Part shown: piece after piece, positions 8,334-16,988 of the stretch
Layout of the letters: each line of letters opens with the position of its first letter
How positions within the stretch are numbered: the first letter of the stretch is position 1
Origin: Castellaniella sp040276085
GTDB taxonomy: Bacteria > Pseudomonadota > Gammaproteobacteria > Burkholderiales > Burkholderiaceae_B
Assembly (NCBI RefSeq): GCF_040276085.1
Contig: NZ_JBELOK010000006.1
Coordinates: forward strand, 135,206 to 199,205
Direction: 5' to 3'
Length of the DNA stretch: 64,000 nt
Notes under the pieces: generated by a model
Told to the model about the DNA's origin: nothing
Database searches by the model: none
Seen by the model: the letters and a program-made list of their open reading frames with translations, nothing else
Translations under genes and position numbers: made by a program

Positions 8334-8987
8334 TCAGGCGGTTTGCACACCGGCCGGCGTGAGACGGTTCTGCAGCCATAGCAGAAAGAAATCAGCAACA
8401 ATCGCCAATACGCTGACAGCAACGGCGCCCGTCACGAGTTGGCGGGGATCTGTTTGCGAAATGCCACGGCTGATGAATACGCCCAAGCCGCCCGCGCCAA
8501 TGTAGGCAGCGATGGCCATGATGCCGATGGAGAGCACCACGGCGCTGCGCACACCGGCCATGATGACTGGTATTGCCAGCGGGATTTCCACCCGGCTCAG
8601 CCGCTGCAAGGGGGTCATGCCCATGCCGCGTGCGGCTTCCCGCAGGGCAGGATCGACATTATTGATGGCGGTATAGGTGTTGCGGATAATCGGTAATTGC
8701 GAATAGAGCAGTACCGCGATGACGGCGGGCACGTAGCCGATGCCGTGGCCAAACAGGGATAACACCGGGATCATCACGCCAAAAAGCGCGATTGATGGCA
8801 CTGTCATGATGATCGAGGCAATGTAAAGCACCAGGTTGGCGGCGCGCTGGTTCTGCGTGATGGCGATACCGATGGGCACACCCGTCAGGATGGCCAGCCC
8901 GATGGCTACGCCCACAAGCGAAATATGCTCAATCGTGCGGGCAAGGATCAGGTTGGCATGGCCGACCATGTAAAGCAGGATGTCCAC
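8334..8987 (-). CDS. ABC transporter permease, OpuBB/YehY-like (first gene of the catabolic operon)
   Basis: This 217-residue permease has about six membrane helices and the EAA motif REAARGMGMTPLQRLSRVEIPLAIP. It starts at a GTG (8985-8987) preceded by AGGAGA at about 8 nt; no in-frame ATG fits better. It is the first gene of the leftward operon that runs to 469. The 194 nt before it, after the AraC gene, must carry the operon promoter if one exists and holds a perfect inverted repeat. Confidence 0.87.
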   Translation of the reverse strand: MDILLYMVGHANLILARTIEHISLVGVAIGLAILTGVPIGIAITQNQRAANLVLYIASIIMTVPSIALFGVMIPVLSLFGHGIGYVPAVIAVLLYSQLPIIRNTYTAINNVDPALREAARGMGMTPLQRLSRVEIPLAIPVIMAGVRSAVVLSIGIMAIAAYIGAGGLGVFISRGISQTDPRQLVTGAVAVSVLAIVADFFLLWLQNRLTPAGVQTA

Positions 8988-9051
8988 GAATTTGTCTCCT
9001 CTTTTGAGGCGTGGGGCGTTGTGCTTGCAACACCTTTATGTGGCGTAGACT

Positions 9052-9067
9052 GCCATGGTGTCATGGC
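9052..9067. promoter_or_regulatory. Perfect inverted repeat upstream of the importer operon, candidate operator
   Basis: GCCATG and CATGGC are separated by GTGT in the 194-nt gap between the AraC-type regulator gene and the first importer gene. On the leftward strand an A/T-rich TATATA stretch (around 9135-9141) lies upstream and could be a -10. The position suits a regulator site controlling the operon. Which protein binds is inference only. Confidence 0.4.
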
Positions 9068-9181
9068 TGTGTTTCCGCACTTTGAGCGCCCATAGTAGGG
9101 TGTCTTCGCTTGTGCTGATAGTCCAGAATAGACGTTATATAGTCTTTTTATGCTATTGCTGGATTTTTGCCTGTGGCGGCT

Positions 9182-10165
9182 TCAGGCGCCTGGCATGTGT
9201 GGTGCGTCTGTGTAGCGCCCACGCTGATGCCCGCGCGCAGCGGTGGGCGTATGGCTGAAACGCTCGCGAAAGCAACGAATGAAGTGCGAGGTTGTGGCAA
9301 ACCCGCAGGCCAGACTCACTTCGGCCACCGGCATACCGGTTTGCTCCAGCAGATTGCGGGCGCGTTCAAGACGCAGGTTCCGATAAAAGCCGCTGGGTGT
9401 TACCGAGAAATTTGATTGAAACAGGCGGTTCAGTTGCCGTACCGACAAACCAACCTGCAATGCCAGCTGTGCACTGCTCAATGTGTCTTCCATGTGCCGC
9501 TCCATGCATTCGATGGCGGCCAGCAGGTGCGGGTTGGTTACGTTCAGGCGGTTGCGCAGCGACAGGCGCTGGCTGGCCCGGGATTTGCGGATTTCCGGGT
9601 GGATGCATTGTTCTGCCACAGCGGTGGCCAGGCGATATCCATGCCGCTGGCCGATTAGATGCATCATCATGTCCAGCCCCGCGGTGCCGCCTGAACAGGT
9701 CAAGCGCTGACCATCAATTTCGTAGAGCTCATCGGTGATATTCAATAACGGGAATTCCTCCCGCAGTCCCGCCACGTTTTCCCAGTGAATGGTGCAACGG
9801 TGCTTGTCCAGCAAACCTGCCCGGGCCAGAAATAGCGGGCCGACAGAGGTGGCCCCCAAATTGACGTTGTGGCTGGCCAGCCGGCGCAGCCAGCCCAAGA
9901 TGTCTGGGGTGCAGTACGTATTGGCATCGATTCCGGCCACGACAATCAATGTATCCAGCGTGCCGGGTGCTTCCATGCGTCCGGTAGGCTCGAATAGCAG
10001 GCCATTGCTGGCTGGAACCGGCAGATTTTCTGGTGTAAACATTTGCCAGCGGTAGAGTGGTGTTTCCACCAGGCGGTTGGCCATGCGTAGCGGTTCGAGC
10101 ACGCCCGAGAATGAAAGCATGGAAAACTGCGGGATCAGCAGAAAGCCGAATTCGACGGGTGCCAT
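9182..10165 (-). CDS. GlxA-family AraC-type transcriptional regulator
   Basis: This 327-residue regulator has an N-terminal DJ-1/PfpI (glutamine-amidotransferase-like) domain (from FGFLLIPQFSMLSFSGVLEPLRMANRL to about residue 190). A C-terminal AraC DNA-binding domain with two helix-turn-helix units (SSAQLALQVGLSVRQLNRLF and PVAEVSLACGFATTSHFIRCFRERF) follows. This architecture is that of GbdR, CdhR and ArgR of Pseudomonas, which respond to glycine betaine, carnitine and arginine. Its place directly upstream of a quaternary-amine importer operon on the same strand makes it the likely activator of that operon. The effector is unknown. Confidence 0.9.
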   Translation of the reverse strand: MAPVEFGFLLIPQFSMLSFSGVLEPLRMANRLVETPLYRWQMFTPENLPVPASNGLLFEPTGRMEAPGTLDTLIVVAGIDANTYCTPDILGWLRRLASHNVNLGATSVGPLFLARAGLLDKHRCTIHWENVAGLREEFPLLNITDELYEIDGQRLTCSGGTAGLDMMMHLIGQRHGYRLATAVAEQCIHPEIRKSRASQRLSLRNRLNVTNPHLLAAIECMERHMEDTLSSAQLALQVGLSVRQLNRLFQSNFSVTPSGFYRNLRLERARNLLEQTGMPVAEVSLACGFATTSHFIRCFRERFSHTPTAARGHQRGRYTDAPHMPGA

Positions 10166-10246
10166 ATATCGCCTCGGGTGTCGTGCCTCGCCGTCTTGAA
10201 GGAGGCCGAGGCTGCGGCAGCGCTGCCGTTCAGTGCTGCCGCGATA

Positions 10247-10903
10247 TCAGTGCGCCAGCCCTGGCAGCATCGCCTTGGCGCCGGCAAACACCATCTCTAC
10301 CGCAATGGCGGCCAGGATGATGCCCATGATGCGGGCCATGATAACGCGCATCTTGGTGGACAGCAGTTTGCCGATTGACGCGGCAAAATACAGAACGACA
10401 AACAGTGCGGCCAGTACCGCCAGCAGCACTACGCTGAAACCGACGATACGGGCTGTGCTTCTGGCCTGGGCACTGTAGATGATCAAGGTGGTGATGGTGC
10501 CGGGCCCGATGATCATGGGAAAGGTCAGGGGGTAGAAGGCTGGGTTGTCATCCGTGCCTGCGGCCGCTGCCGCAGCGGTGTTGGCACTTTTTTCCTGGGT
10601 GGCGCGCTCGTGGGATGTAATTGGTTGGCCATTCAGCATGGACAGCGCAATGCCAATCAGTACCATGCCGCCCGCAACCCGGAAGGAGTCCAGACTGACA
10701 CCAAAAAAGCTGATGATGTGGCTGCCCCCCAGTGCAATCACGACGCACATGGCAGTGGTGTATCCCAGGATGGACACGGCCAGATTGCGCTGCTCGGCCA
10801 CGGATTTCTGTGTGGTCAGTGCCAAAAACAGTGGCAGAGTAATAAAGGGATTCATGATGGCGAACAGCGCGCCCAGAAACTTGGTGGCGTATGCGATATC
10901 CAT
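10247..10903 (-). CDS. MarC family integral membrane protein
   Basis: This 218-residue protein has about six membrane helices and the MarC/UPF0056 pattern: ATKFLGALFAIMNPFITLPLFLALT at the start and the PLTFPMIIGPGTITTLI block near residue 125. The family's function is unsettled; despite the name it is not established as a drug-resistance protein. It is on the same strand as the AraC regulator, 81 nt upstream of it. The gap contains a perfect 14-nt palindrome at 10213-10226 (CGGCAGCGCTGCCG), which may form a hairpin but lacks a T run. Confidence 0.87.
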   Translation of the reverse strand: MDIAYATKFLGALFAIMNPFITLPLFLALTTQKSVAEQRNLAVSILGYTTAMCVVIALGGSHIISFFGVSLDSFRVAGGMVLIGIALSMLNGQPITSHERATQEKSANTAAAAAAGTDDNPAFYPLTFPMIIGPGTITTLIIYSAQARSTARIVGFSVVLLAVLAALFVVLYFAASIGKLLSTKMRVIMARIMGIILAAIAVEMVFAGAKAMLPGLAH

Positions 10904-10974
10904 TGATTTTTTTGCCGGGGCCTTGCCGCTCAGGTGCTGATGTAGCCATAAGGTGACAACATCATTGGGTGATG

Positions 10975-11002
10975 AAAAAGGGCGCTGTCCTAAGCAGCGC
11001 CC
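10975..11002 (-). terminator. Terminator of the ETF-QO gene
   Basis: On the leftward strand an 8-bp stem (GGGCGCTG with CAGCGCCC, 10980-11002) with a 7-nt loop is followed by TTTTT. It starts 10 nt after the stop codon of the ETF-ubiquinone oxidoreductase gene and precedes marC. Confidence 0.85.
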
Positions 11003-11011
11003 CGTGTCATT

Positions 11012-12658
11012 TTACATGCCGTTATATACCGGCCCTTCGCCACCCTGTGGTGTCACCCAGACAATATTTTGCGTGGGATCCTTAATATCACAGGTTTTGC
11101 AATGGACACAGTTTTGCGCGTTGATCTGCAGACGGTCTTCGCCGGTGTCGGTTTTGACGAACTCGTACACGCCCGCCGGGCAAAAACGCGCCTCGGGGCC
11201 GCCGAACTTGGCCAGGTTTACCTGCACAGGCACGGTATCGTCCTTCAGTGTCAGGTGCGCGGGCTCGTTTTCATCGTGGTGCGTATTGGAGATGAACACC
11301 GAGCTCAGGCGATCGAATGTCAGCTTGCCATCGGGCTTGGGGTAGTCGATGCGCGCACACTGCGCTGCGGGTTGCAGGCAGGCGTGATCCGGTTTGGTGT
11401 GATGGATGGTCCAGGGGATGCTGCCCTTGAGCAGCCATTGCTCAACACCTGTCATCAGCGTACCAATGGTGCGGCCTTTTTTAAACCACTGCTTGAAGTT
11501 GCGTGATTTGTTGAGCTCGGCATGCAACCAGGAGGATTCAAATGCAGCGGGGTAGGTGGTCAGCTCATCGTGGCTGCGACCAGCTGCCAACGCCTCGAAT
11601 GCGGCTTCGGCTGCCAGGGCCCCTGTCTTGATGGCCGAGTGGCTGCCCTTGATGCGCGACGCATTCAGCACACCGGCTTCGCAGCCCACCAGGGCGCCTC
11701 CGGGAAACACCATCTTGGGCAGCGACAGCAGGCCGCCGGCTGTCAGCGAACGGGCACCGTAGGCCACGCGCTTGCCACCTTCGAAGATGCTGCGGATATG
11801 CGGGTGTGTCTTGTAGCGCTGAAATTCGTCAAAGGGCGACAGCCACGGGTTGGCGTAATCCAGCCCCACCACCAGCCCAACCGCCACCAGATTGTCCTTG
11901 AGGTGGTACAGGAACGAGCCGCCGTAGGTATCCGAATCCAGTGGCCAGCCGGCCGTGTGCATCACCGTGCCAGGCCGTGCCTGGGCAGGATCAACCTCCC
12001 AGAGTTCTTTGATGCCGATTGCATAGCTTTGGGGGTCGCGTCCGGCATCCAGACGGAATTTTTCGATCAGCTGACGTCCCAAATGGCCACGAGAGCCTTC
12101 GGCAAAAATCGTGTAACGGGCAAGAAGCTCCATGCCGGGCTGATAGGCATCGGTATGGCTGCCGTCTTTGGCCACGCCCATATCGCCCGTCAGTACGCCT
12201 CGCACGGCACCAGTGTCCGAATAAAGGATTTGAGCAGCGGCAAACCCCGGGAAAACATCCACGCCAAGGGCTTCAGCCTGCTCACCCAGCCAGCGGGTGA
12301 CATGCCCCAGGCGCACAATGTAATTGCCGTGATTCTTGAAGCAATCGGGAAGCAGCCAGCCCGGTGTGCCGCGGCTGCCTTTTTCGGTCAGAAACAGAAA
12401 GCGGTCTTCCTGAACCTCAAGATCTAGTGGGGCGCCTTTTTCTTTCCAGTCGGGGATGAGCTCGGTGATGGCTCTTGGATCCATCACACAGCCCGACAGA
12501 ATGTGGGCGCCGATTTCGGATGCCTTCTCCAGCACACAGACGCTAACTTCCTGGCCGCGATCCGTGGCCAGTTGCTTGAGGCGGATGGCGGCTGACAGGC
12601 CTGCCGGGCCGCCGCCAACGACGAGGACGTCGTATTCCATGGATTCGCGTTCAGTCAT
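11012..12658 (-). CDS. Electron transfer flavoprotein-ubiquinone oxidoreductase
   Basis: This 548-residue membrane-associated iron-sulfur flavoprotein takes electrons from ETF, which is reduced by acyl-CoA and other dehydrogenases, and passes them to ubiquinone. The N-terminus carries the FAD-binding motif VVGGGPAGLSAA. The C-terminus has the 4Fe-4S ligands (CPAGVYE, then CVHCKTC in the NAQNCVHCKTCDIKDP block). The frame is open to 12793, but the ATG at 12658 with GGGAG upstream gives the normal family length and avoids overlap with the divergent thioesterase gene. The gene stands alone. ETF alpha and beta subunits are not in the window. Confidence 0.95.
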   Translation of the reverse strand: MTERESMEYDVLVVGGGPAGLSAAIRLKQLATDRGQEVSVCVLEKASEIGAHILSGCVMDPRAITELIPDWKEKGAPLDLEVQEDRFLFLTEKGSRGTPGWLLPDCFKNHGNYIVRLGHVTRWLGEQAEALGVDVFPGFAAAQILYSDTGAVRGVLTGDMGVAKDGSHTDAYQPGMELLARYTIFAEGSRGHLGRQLIEKFRLDAGRDPQSYAIGIKELWEVDPAQARPGTVMHTAGWPLDSDTYGGSFLYHLKDNLVAVGLVVGLDYANPWLSPFDEFQRYKTHPHIRSIFEGGKRVAYGARSLTAGGLLSLPKMVFPGGALVGCEAGVLNASRIKGSHSAIKTGALAAEAAFEALAAGRSHDELTTYPAAFESSWLHAELNKSRNFKQWFKKGRTIGTLMTGVEQWLLKGSIPWTIHHTKPDHACLQPAAQCARIDYPKPDGKLTFDRLSSVFISNTHHDENEPAHLTLKDDTVPVQVNLAKFGGPEARFCPAGVYEFVKTDTGEDRLQINAQNCVHCKTCDIKDPTQNIVWVTPQGGEGPVYNGM

Positions 12659-12766
12659 GTCTATGGCTCCCGTGTCTTGGTGCTTGAATTGCCGGCCATT
12701 GTATTGCAGATCGTTATACTGCATGGCTGTGAATGACGCGGGCCCGGCCTGCTCAAGGAGTGTTGC

Positions 12767-13204
12767 ATGTCCGCTGAATATCCAGACAGTCAAACACCTT
12801 CAGGGACGTTTGAAATCCAGCTGGACGTATGGTGGGGCGATATGGACGCACTGCGCCATGTCAATAACGTGGCGTATTTTCGTTATTTTGAAGAAGCACG
12901 CGTACGTTTGTTTCGGGCTATGGATCTGGAGCCCTCCAAGGGGCGTTACTGTGTGCTGGCACATGCCTCGTGTGATTTTCTGAAACCGCTGTTGTATCCT
13001 GCTTCTATTGTGGTGGGCATGACGCTTGTGCGTGTGGGCCAGACCAGTATCGAGCTCGATTGCTGGATCGCCTCGGCTGGCAACCCCGAAAACCGTCATG
13101 CGCATGGCCGCAATGTGCTGGTGTGCACCGATGGTGCCACCGGCCGGCCTGTACCCTGGACATCTGCAGATCGCCACGTGTTGGCGCACTGTTTTTCGCA
13201 CTGA
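12767..13204 (+). CDS. Acyl-CoA thioesterase, 4HBT hotdog fold
   Basis: This 145-residue protein is of the 4-hydroxybenzoyl-CoA thioesterase/YbgC type and hydrolyses an acyl-CoA to acid and CoA. The family motif is present near the N-terminus: WWGDMDALRHVNNVAYFRYFEEAR, with the catalytic Asp (WGDMD) and the His-Val-Asn-Asn segment. The gene has an AAGGAG ribosome-binding site and is divergent from ETF-QO, with 108 nt between the two starts. The substrate is not predictable. Confidence 0.85.
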   Translation: MSAEYPDSQTPSGTFEIQLDVWWGDMDALRHVNNVAYFRYFEEARVRLFRAMDLEPSKGRYCVLAHASCDFLKPLLYPASIVVGMTLVRVGQTSIELDCWIASAGNPENRHAHGRNVLVCTDGATGRPVPWTSADRHVLAHCFSH

Positions 13205-13240
13205 TTCTTTTTTCTCAGTTGGTCTCAAAGGAAACGTCGT

Positions 13241-13936
13241 ATGGATAAAGTCTATGAAAACGCTGCCGCGGCTTTGCGCGACATCGTTGCCGACAACCAG
13301 ATGATCGCTGTCGGCGGTTTCGGGCTGTGTGGCATCCCCGAAGCGCTGATTGCCGCATTGCGGGACTCCGGTGTTCAGGGGCTCACGTGTGTCAGCAACA
13401 ATGCGGGCGTGGATGATTTTGGCTTAGGACAGTTGCTGACTACGCGCCAGATCAAAAAAATGATTGCCTCGTATGTGGGCGAAAACAAAGAATTTGCGCG
13501 TCAGTTCATGGCCAAAGAGCTCGAGCTCGAGTTTACGCCGCAAGGTACCCTGGCCGAGAAGCTGCGGGCAGGTGGTGCCGGTATCCCGGCATTTTTTACA
13601 CCCACCGGGGTGGGTACCGTGGTGGCCGATGGCAAGGAAACCCGCGAGTTCAACGGCCGCACCTATCTGATGGAAACCTCGCTGACACCCGACATCTCTC
13701 TGGTGAAGGCCTGGAAGGCTGATCGCAGCGGCAACCTGGTGTTTCGCCGCACTGCGCGCAATTTCAACCCCAATGTCGCCATGGCCGGGAAAATCACCGT
13801 CGCCGAGGTCGAAGAGGTGGTGCCCACAGGCACCTTCGATCCCGATGAAGTTCATTTGCCGGGCATTTATGTGCACCGTATCGTCCTCAATGCGCATCCC
13901 GAAAAGCGCATCGAACAACGCACTATTCGTCAATAA
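13241..13936 (+). CDS. scoA: 3-oxoacid CoA-transferase subunit A
   Basis: This 231-residue alpha subunit belongs to family I CoA-transferases of the succinyl-CoA:3-ketoacid type, which use acetoacetate or 3-oxoadipate. The glycine-rich CoA-binding signature MIAVGGFGLCGIPEALI is at about residues 21-37, and the QGTLAEKLRAGGAGIPAFFTPTGVGT block is typical. It is followed 11 nt later by the beta-subunit gene, and the two should form one enzyme. It allows ketone-body or polyhydroxybutyrate breakdown products to enter central metabolism. Confidence 0.92.
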   Translation: MDKVYENAAAALRDIVADNQMIAVGGFGLCGIPEALIAALRDSGVQGLTCVSNNAGVDDFGLGQLLTTRQIKKMIASYVGENKEFARQFMAKELELEFTPQGTLAEKLRAGGAGIPAFFTPTGVGTVVADGKETREFNGRTYLMETSLTPDISLVKAWKADRSGNLVFRRTARNFNPNVAMAGKITVAEVEEVVPTGTFDPDEVHLPGIYVHRIVLNAHPEKRIEQRTIRQ

Positions 13937-13947
13937 GGGGCATTTAC

Positions 13948-14604
13948 ATGGCTTGGGATCGTGAACAAATGGCGGCACGTGCTGCCAAAGAATTGCAAGA
14001 CGGTTTTTACGTCAATCTGGGTATTGGCCTGCCCACAAAAGTGGCCAACTACGTGCCTGACGGCATGGAGGTCTGGTTGCAGTCCGAAAACGGTTTGCTG
14101 GGCATTGGCCCGTTTCCCACGGATGATCAGGTCGATGCCGACCTGATCAACGCCGGCAAGCAAACCGTCACCACATTGCCTGGTTCGTCCATCTTTGCCT
14201 CGGCCGATTCCTTCGGCATGATTCGTGGCGGCAAGATCAATCTGGCCATTTTGGGCGCCATGCAGGTGTCCGAGAAAGGCGATCTGGCCAACTGGATGAT
14301 TCCGGGCAAGATGATCAAAGGCATGGGCGGTGCCATGGACCTCGTCGCCGGGGTTGGCAAGGTCGTTGTCCTGATGGAGCACGTTGCCGTCAATAAAAAA
14401 GATGGTTCCGAAAGCCTCAAGCTGCTGCCCGAATGCACCTTGCCGCTTACCGGCGTCGGGGTGGTCAACCTGATCATCACCGATCTGGGCGTCATGGAAG
14501 TCACCGACAAGGGCCTCAAGCTCACCGAGCTCGCCCCCGGCGTCTCTGTCGACGAGATCAAGGCCAAGACGTCTGCCAAACTGGATGTGTCGGCAGTTGC
14601 CTAA
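13948..14604 (+). CDS. scoB: 3-oxoacid CoA-transferase subunit B
   Basis: This 218-residue beta subunit carries the catalytic glutamate that forms the CoA thioester intermediate, in SENGLLGIG at about residues 49-57. The GLPTKVANYVPDGMEV and GGKINLAILGAMQV blocks are characteristic of the SCOT/ScoB type. The gene is paired with the alpha subunit gene upstream, and an aminopeptidase P gene starts 6 nt after its stop. All three are probably co-transcribed. Confidence 0.92.
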   Translation: MAWDREQMAARAAKELQDGFYVNLGIGLPTKVANYVPDGMEVWLQSENGLLGIGPFPTDDQVDADLINAGKQTVTTLPGSSIFASADSFGMIRGGKINLAILGAMQVSEKGDLANWMIPGKMIKGMGGAMDLVAGVGKVVVLMEHVAVNKKDGSESLKLLPECTLPLTGVGVVNLIITDLGVMEVTDKGLKLTELAPGVSVDEIKAKTSAKLDVSAVA

Positions 14605-14610
14605 GGAACC

Positions 14611-16422
14611 ATGGTGTCTTTGTTGCATTCTCTAGCGGCTCCGGCCGATCGCATTGCGGCCCTGCGCGGGCAGATGGCCCTGTCCGGGGTTCAGGCTTGC
14701 CTGATCCCCACGGCCGATCCCCATCTGTCCGAATATCTGCCAGAACACTGGGCGGCCAGGGCCTGGCTGTCGGGTTTTGATGGGTCGGCAGGCAGTCTGC
14801 TGCTTACAGCAGATTTTGCCGGCCTCTGGACGGACAGCCGTTATTGGGTGCAGGCTGATGCCCAGTTGCAGGGTTCAGGCATCGTCTTGATGCGTGCGGG
14901 TGCCCCCGAGGTACCCGACATGCTGGATTGGCTGCTTGAACACCTGCAGCAGGGAGACCAGCTGGCAGTGGACGGCCGCGTGCTGGATCAGTCCACTGCA
15001 ACACGCTGGCAGCCGGCCTTGCAGGCCGCCTCGATCAGCCTTGTGCTTGGACAAGATCCTGTTGGCGCCATCTGGGAAGATCGCCCCGATCTGCCCACCG
15101 CGCCGGTGTTCGAGCACCTGCCGCCGCACGCCTGCCGCAGCCGCGCTGCCAACCTGGCCGAGGTGCGCCGGGCCATGCAGGCTAAAGGGGCTCAGTACCA
15201 CCTGTTGTCCTCTCTGGACGACATCGCCTGGCTGCTTAATCTGCGCGGCGCCGATGTCGATTACAACCCGGTATTTCTGGCGCATGCCTTGCTGGATGAA
15301 TCCCGCGTGCGCCTGTACGTGGCGCCTGCAAAAATTGATGCGGATCTGGCTGTGCGTCTATCTGAGGATGGGGTCGAGCTGCGTGATTACCCGTCGCTGG
15401 CAGCCGATCTGTCGCAGTTGCCGGTCGATGCCCCCTTGCTCGTGGATCCCGTGCGGGTGACGGCAGGTACGCTGTCGCATGCCACGCAAACCCGCCTGAT
15501 CCAGGACATCAACCCTTCGCAGTTGCTGAAAGCTGTCAAAACAAGCGCAGAAGCTGCTCAGATCCGTCAGGTTATGGCCCAGGATGGTGCCGCCCTGTGC
15601 GAGTTTTTCGCCTGGTTTGAGGCTGCCCTGGCCGAGGGCCAGAAGCTTACCGAGGTTGATGTCGACACCTATTTGTCGGCTGCACGTGCGCGGCGCCCTG
15701 GGTTTGTCAGCCTGAGCTTCGCCACTATTGCGGGTTTCAATGCCAACGGCGCGATGCCGCATTACCGTGCCACGCCGCAGGCGCATGCGTTTATCCAGGG
15801 TGACGGCCTGCTCCTGATTGATTCGGGCGGGCAGTATCTGGGTGGCACCACCGATATCACCCGGGTAGTGCCCATAGGCACGCCTTCGGCGGCGCAGCGG
15901 GTGGATTACACCTCGGTACTCAAGGCCCATATTGCGCTGGCCCGCGCCCAGTTTCCAGTGGATACCCCGTCATCTGTGCTGGATACGCTGGCGCGTACCC
16001 CTTTGTGGCAGCGTGGCCTGGATTACGGTCATGGCACCGGCCATGGGGTGGGCTATTTTCTTAACGTGCACGAGGGCCCACAGTCTATTTCCGTGCGTGG
16101 CCATGCCCGAGCCCACCAAGGCATGCGGGCAGGCATGCTCACGTCCAACGAGCCCGGCCTTTACCGGGACGGCCAATGGGGCATTCGCATCGAAAACCTG
16201 ATGCTGGCTGTGCCTGCGGCGCAAACGGCCTTTGGCTCGTTTCTGGCGTTCGAAACCGTCACACTGTGCCCCATTGATACTCGTTGCGTGGTACGCGAGC
16301 AACTGTCTGCCGATGAGATCCGCTGGCTGGATACCTACCATCAGCACGTGCGCAAGCAGCTGCTGCCCCTGGTGGATGGCGATACGCGCAACTGGTTGAT
16401 GCAACGCACCGAGGCTATATAA
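14611..16422 (+). CDS. M24 family aminopeptidase P (Xaa-Pro aminopeptidase, three-domain type)
   Basis: This 603-residue metallopeptidase removes N-terminal residues preceding proline. It has the three-domain layout of the cytosolic eukaryotic-type enzyme: two creatinase-like N-terminal domains and a C-terminal pita-bread catalytic domain. The metal ligands are visible: Asp in LIDSGGQYLGGTTDITR (two Asp), His in GHGTGHGVGYFLNVHE, Glu in TSNEPGLY and Glu in RIENLML. There is no signal peptide, so it is cytoplasmic. Its tight spacing after scoB suggests one transcript, though no functional link is evident. Confidence 0.92.
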   Translation: MVSLLHSLAAPADRIAALRGQMALSGVQACLIPTADPHLSEYLPEHWAARAWLSGFDGSAGSLLLTADFAGLWTDSRYWVQADAQLQGSGIVLMRAGAPEVPDMLDWLLEHLQQGDQLAVDGRVLDQSTATRWQPALQAASISLVLGQDPVGAIWEDRPDLPTAPVFEHLPPHACRSRAANLAEVRRAMQAKGAQYHLLSSLDDIAWLLNLRGADVDYNPVFLAHALLDESRVRLYVAPAKIDADLAVRLSEDGVELRDYPSLAADLSQLPVDAPLLVDPVRVTAGTLSHATQTRLIQDINPSQLLKAVKTSAEAAQIRQVMAQDGAALCEFFAWFEAALAEGQKLTEVDVDTYLSAARARRPGFVSLSFATIAGFNANGAMPHYRATPQAHAFIQGDGLLLIDSGGQYLGGTTDITRVVPIGTPSAAQRVDYTSVLKAHIALARAQFPVDTPSSVLDTLARTPLWQRGLDYGHGTGHGVGYFLNVHEGPQSISVRGHARAHQGMRAGMLTSNEPGLYRDGQWGIRIENLMLAVPAAQTAFGSFLAFETVTLCPIDTRCVVREQLSADEIRWLDTYHQHVRKQLLPLVDGDTRNWLMQRTEAI

Positions 16423-16481
16423 CCAGCCACACCACCAGCTGTTTCTGATGCTCATTCCATCGGTTCAGCTGGTTTTTTCGC

Positions 16482-16498
16482 TATAATTGCATAGCTAT
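16482..16498 (+). promoter_or_regulatory. Promoter -10 and overlapping palindrome before the marR-type gene
   Basis: A consensus TATAAT at 16482-16487 is followed directly by the palindrome ATAGCTAT at 16491-16498, near the expected transcription start. MarR-type repressors commonly autoregulate through such sites. The -35 region is weak. The operator role is inferred. Confidence 0.45.
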
Positions 16499-16520
16499 AC
16501 TATTTAAATATGGATTTGAC

Positions 16521-16988
16521 ATGTCTGGGTCTGCTGATCATTTATTGGTGGGTGCACAGCTGCTTGATCGCATCGTCCGGCTTAACCGCTGGGTTACCCA
16601 TCACACCCAATGGGCTGTGCCTTTGGCGCAGGCGCGGGTGCTGTCTCAGATCAGCCAGTTGGGCCCGTCCCGTGTGGGAGACCTCGCCCGGGCCGAGCAC
16701 TGCAGCCAGCCCACCATGACCACCCTGGTCAAGCGTTTGCTGCAGCAGTCTCTGGTGCGGCGCGTACCCGATCCCTCCGACGCGCGTGCGGGGCTGGTGT
16801 CCCTTACCCCCGCAGGACAGCACATGCTCGACGACTTGCGTCGCGAACGGGCGAGGGTGATGGGGGCGCTTATTGCCCAGCTTGCGCCTGCCCAGCGCCA
16901 GGGCCTGGACACCACGTTGCAGACCCTGGAAGGCTTGCTGGATGCGGCCTATACCGATTCTGTTTATTTTCCGGATCTTTCATCATGA
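16521..16988 (+). CDS. MarR-family transcriptional regulator
   Basis: This 155-residue regulator has a winged helix-turn-helix (GPSRVGDLARAEHCSQPTMTTLVKRLLQQSLVRRVPDPSDARAG at about residues 47-91) flanked by the helices of a MarR dimerisation domain. The wing Asp-x-Arg (DPSDARAG) is conserved. It overlaps the downstream MFS transporter gene by 4 nt (ATGA), so regulator and pump are co-translated. MarR/MFS pairs usually form a self-repressed efflux unit induced by small phenolic or antimicrobial ligands; that role is inferred here. Confidence 0.88.
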   Translation: MSGSADHLLVGAQLLDRIVRLNRWVTHHTQWAVPLAQARVLSQISQLGPSRVGDLARAEHCSQPTMTTLVKRLLQQSLVRRVPDPSDARAGLVSLTPAGQHMLDDLRRERARVMGALIAQLAPAQRQGLDTTLQTLEGLLDAAYTDSVYFPDLSS

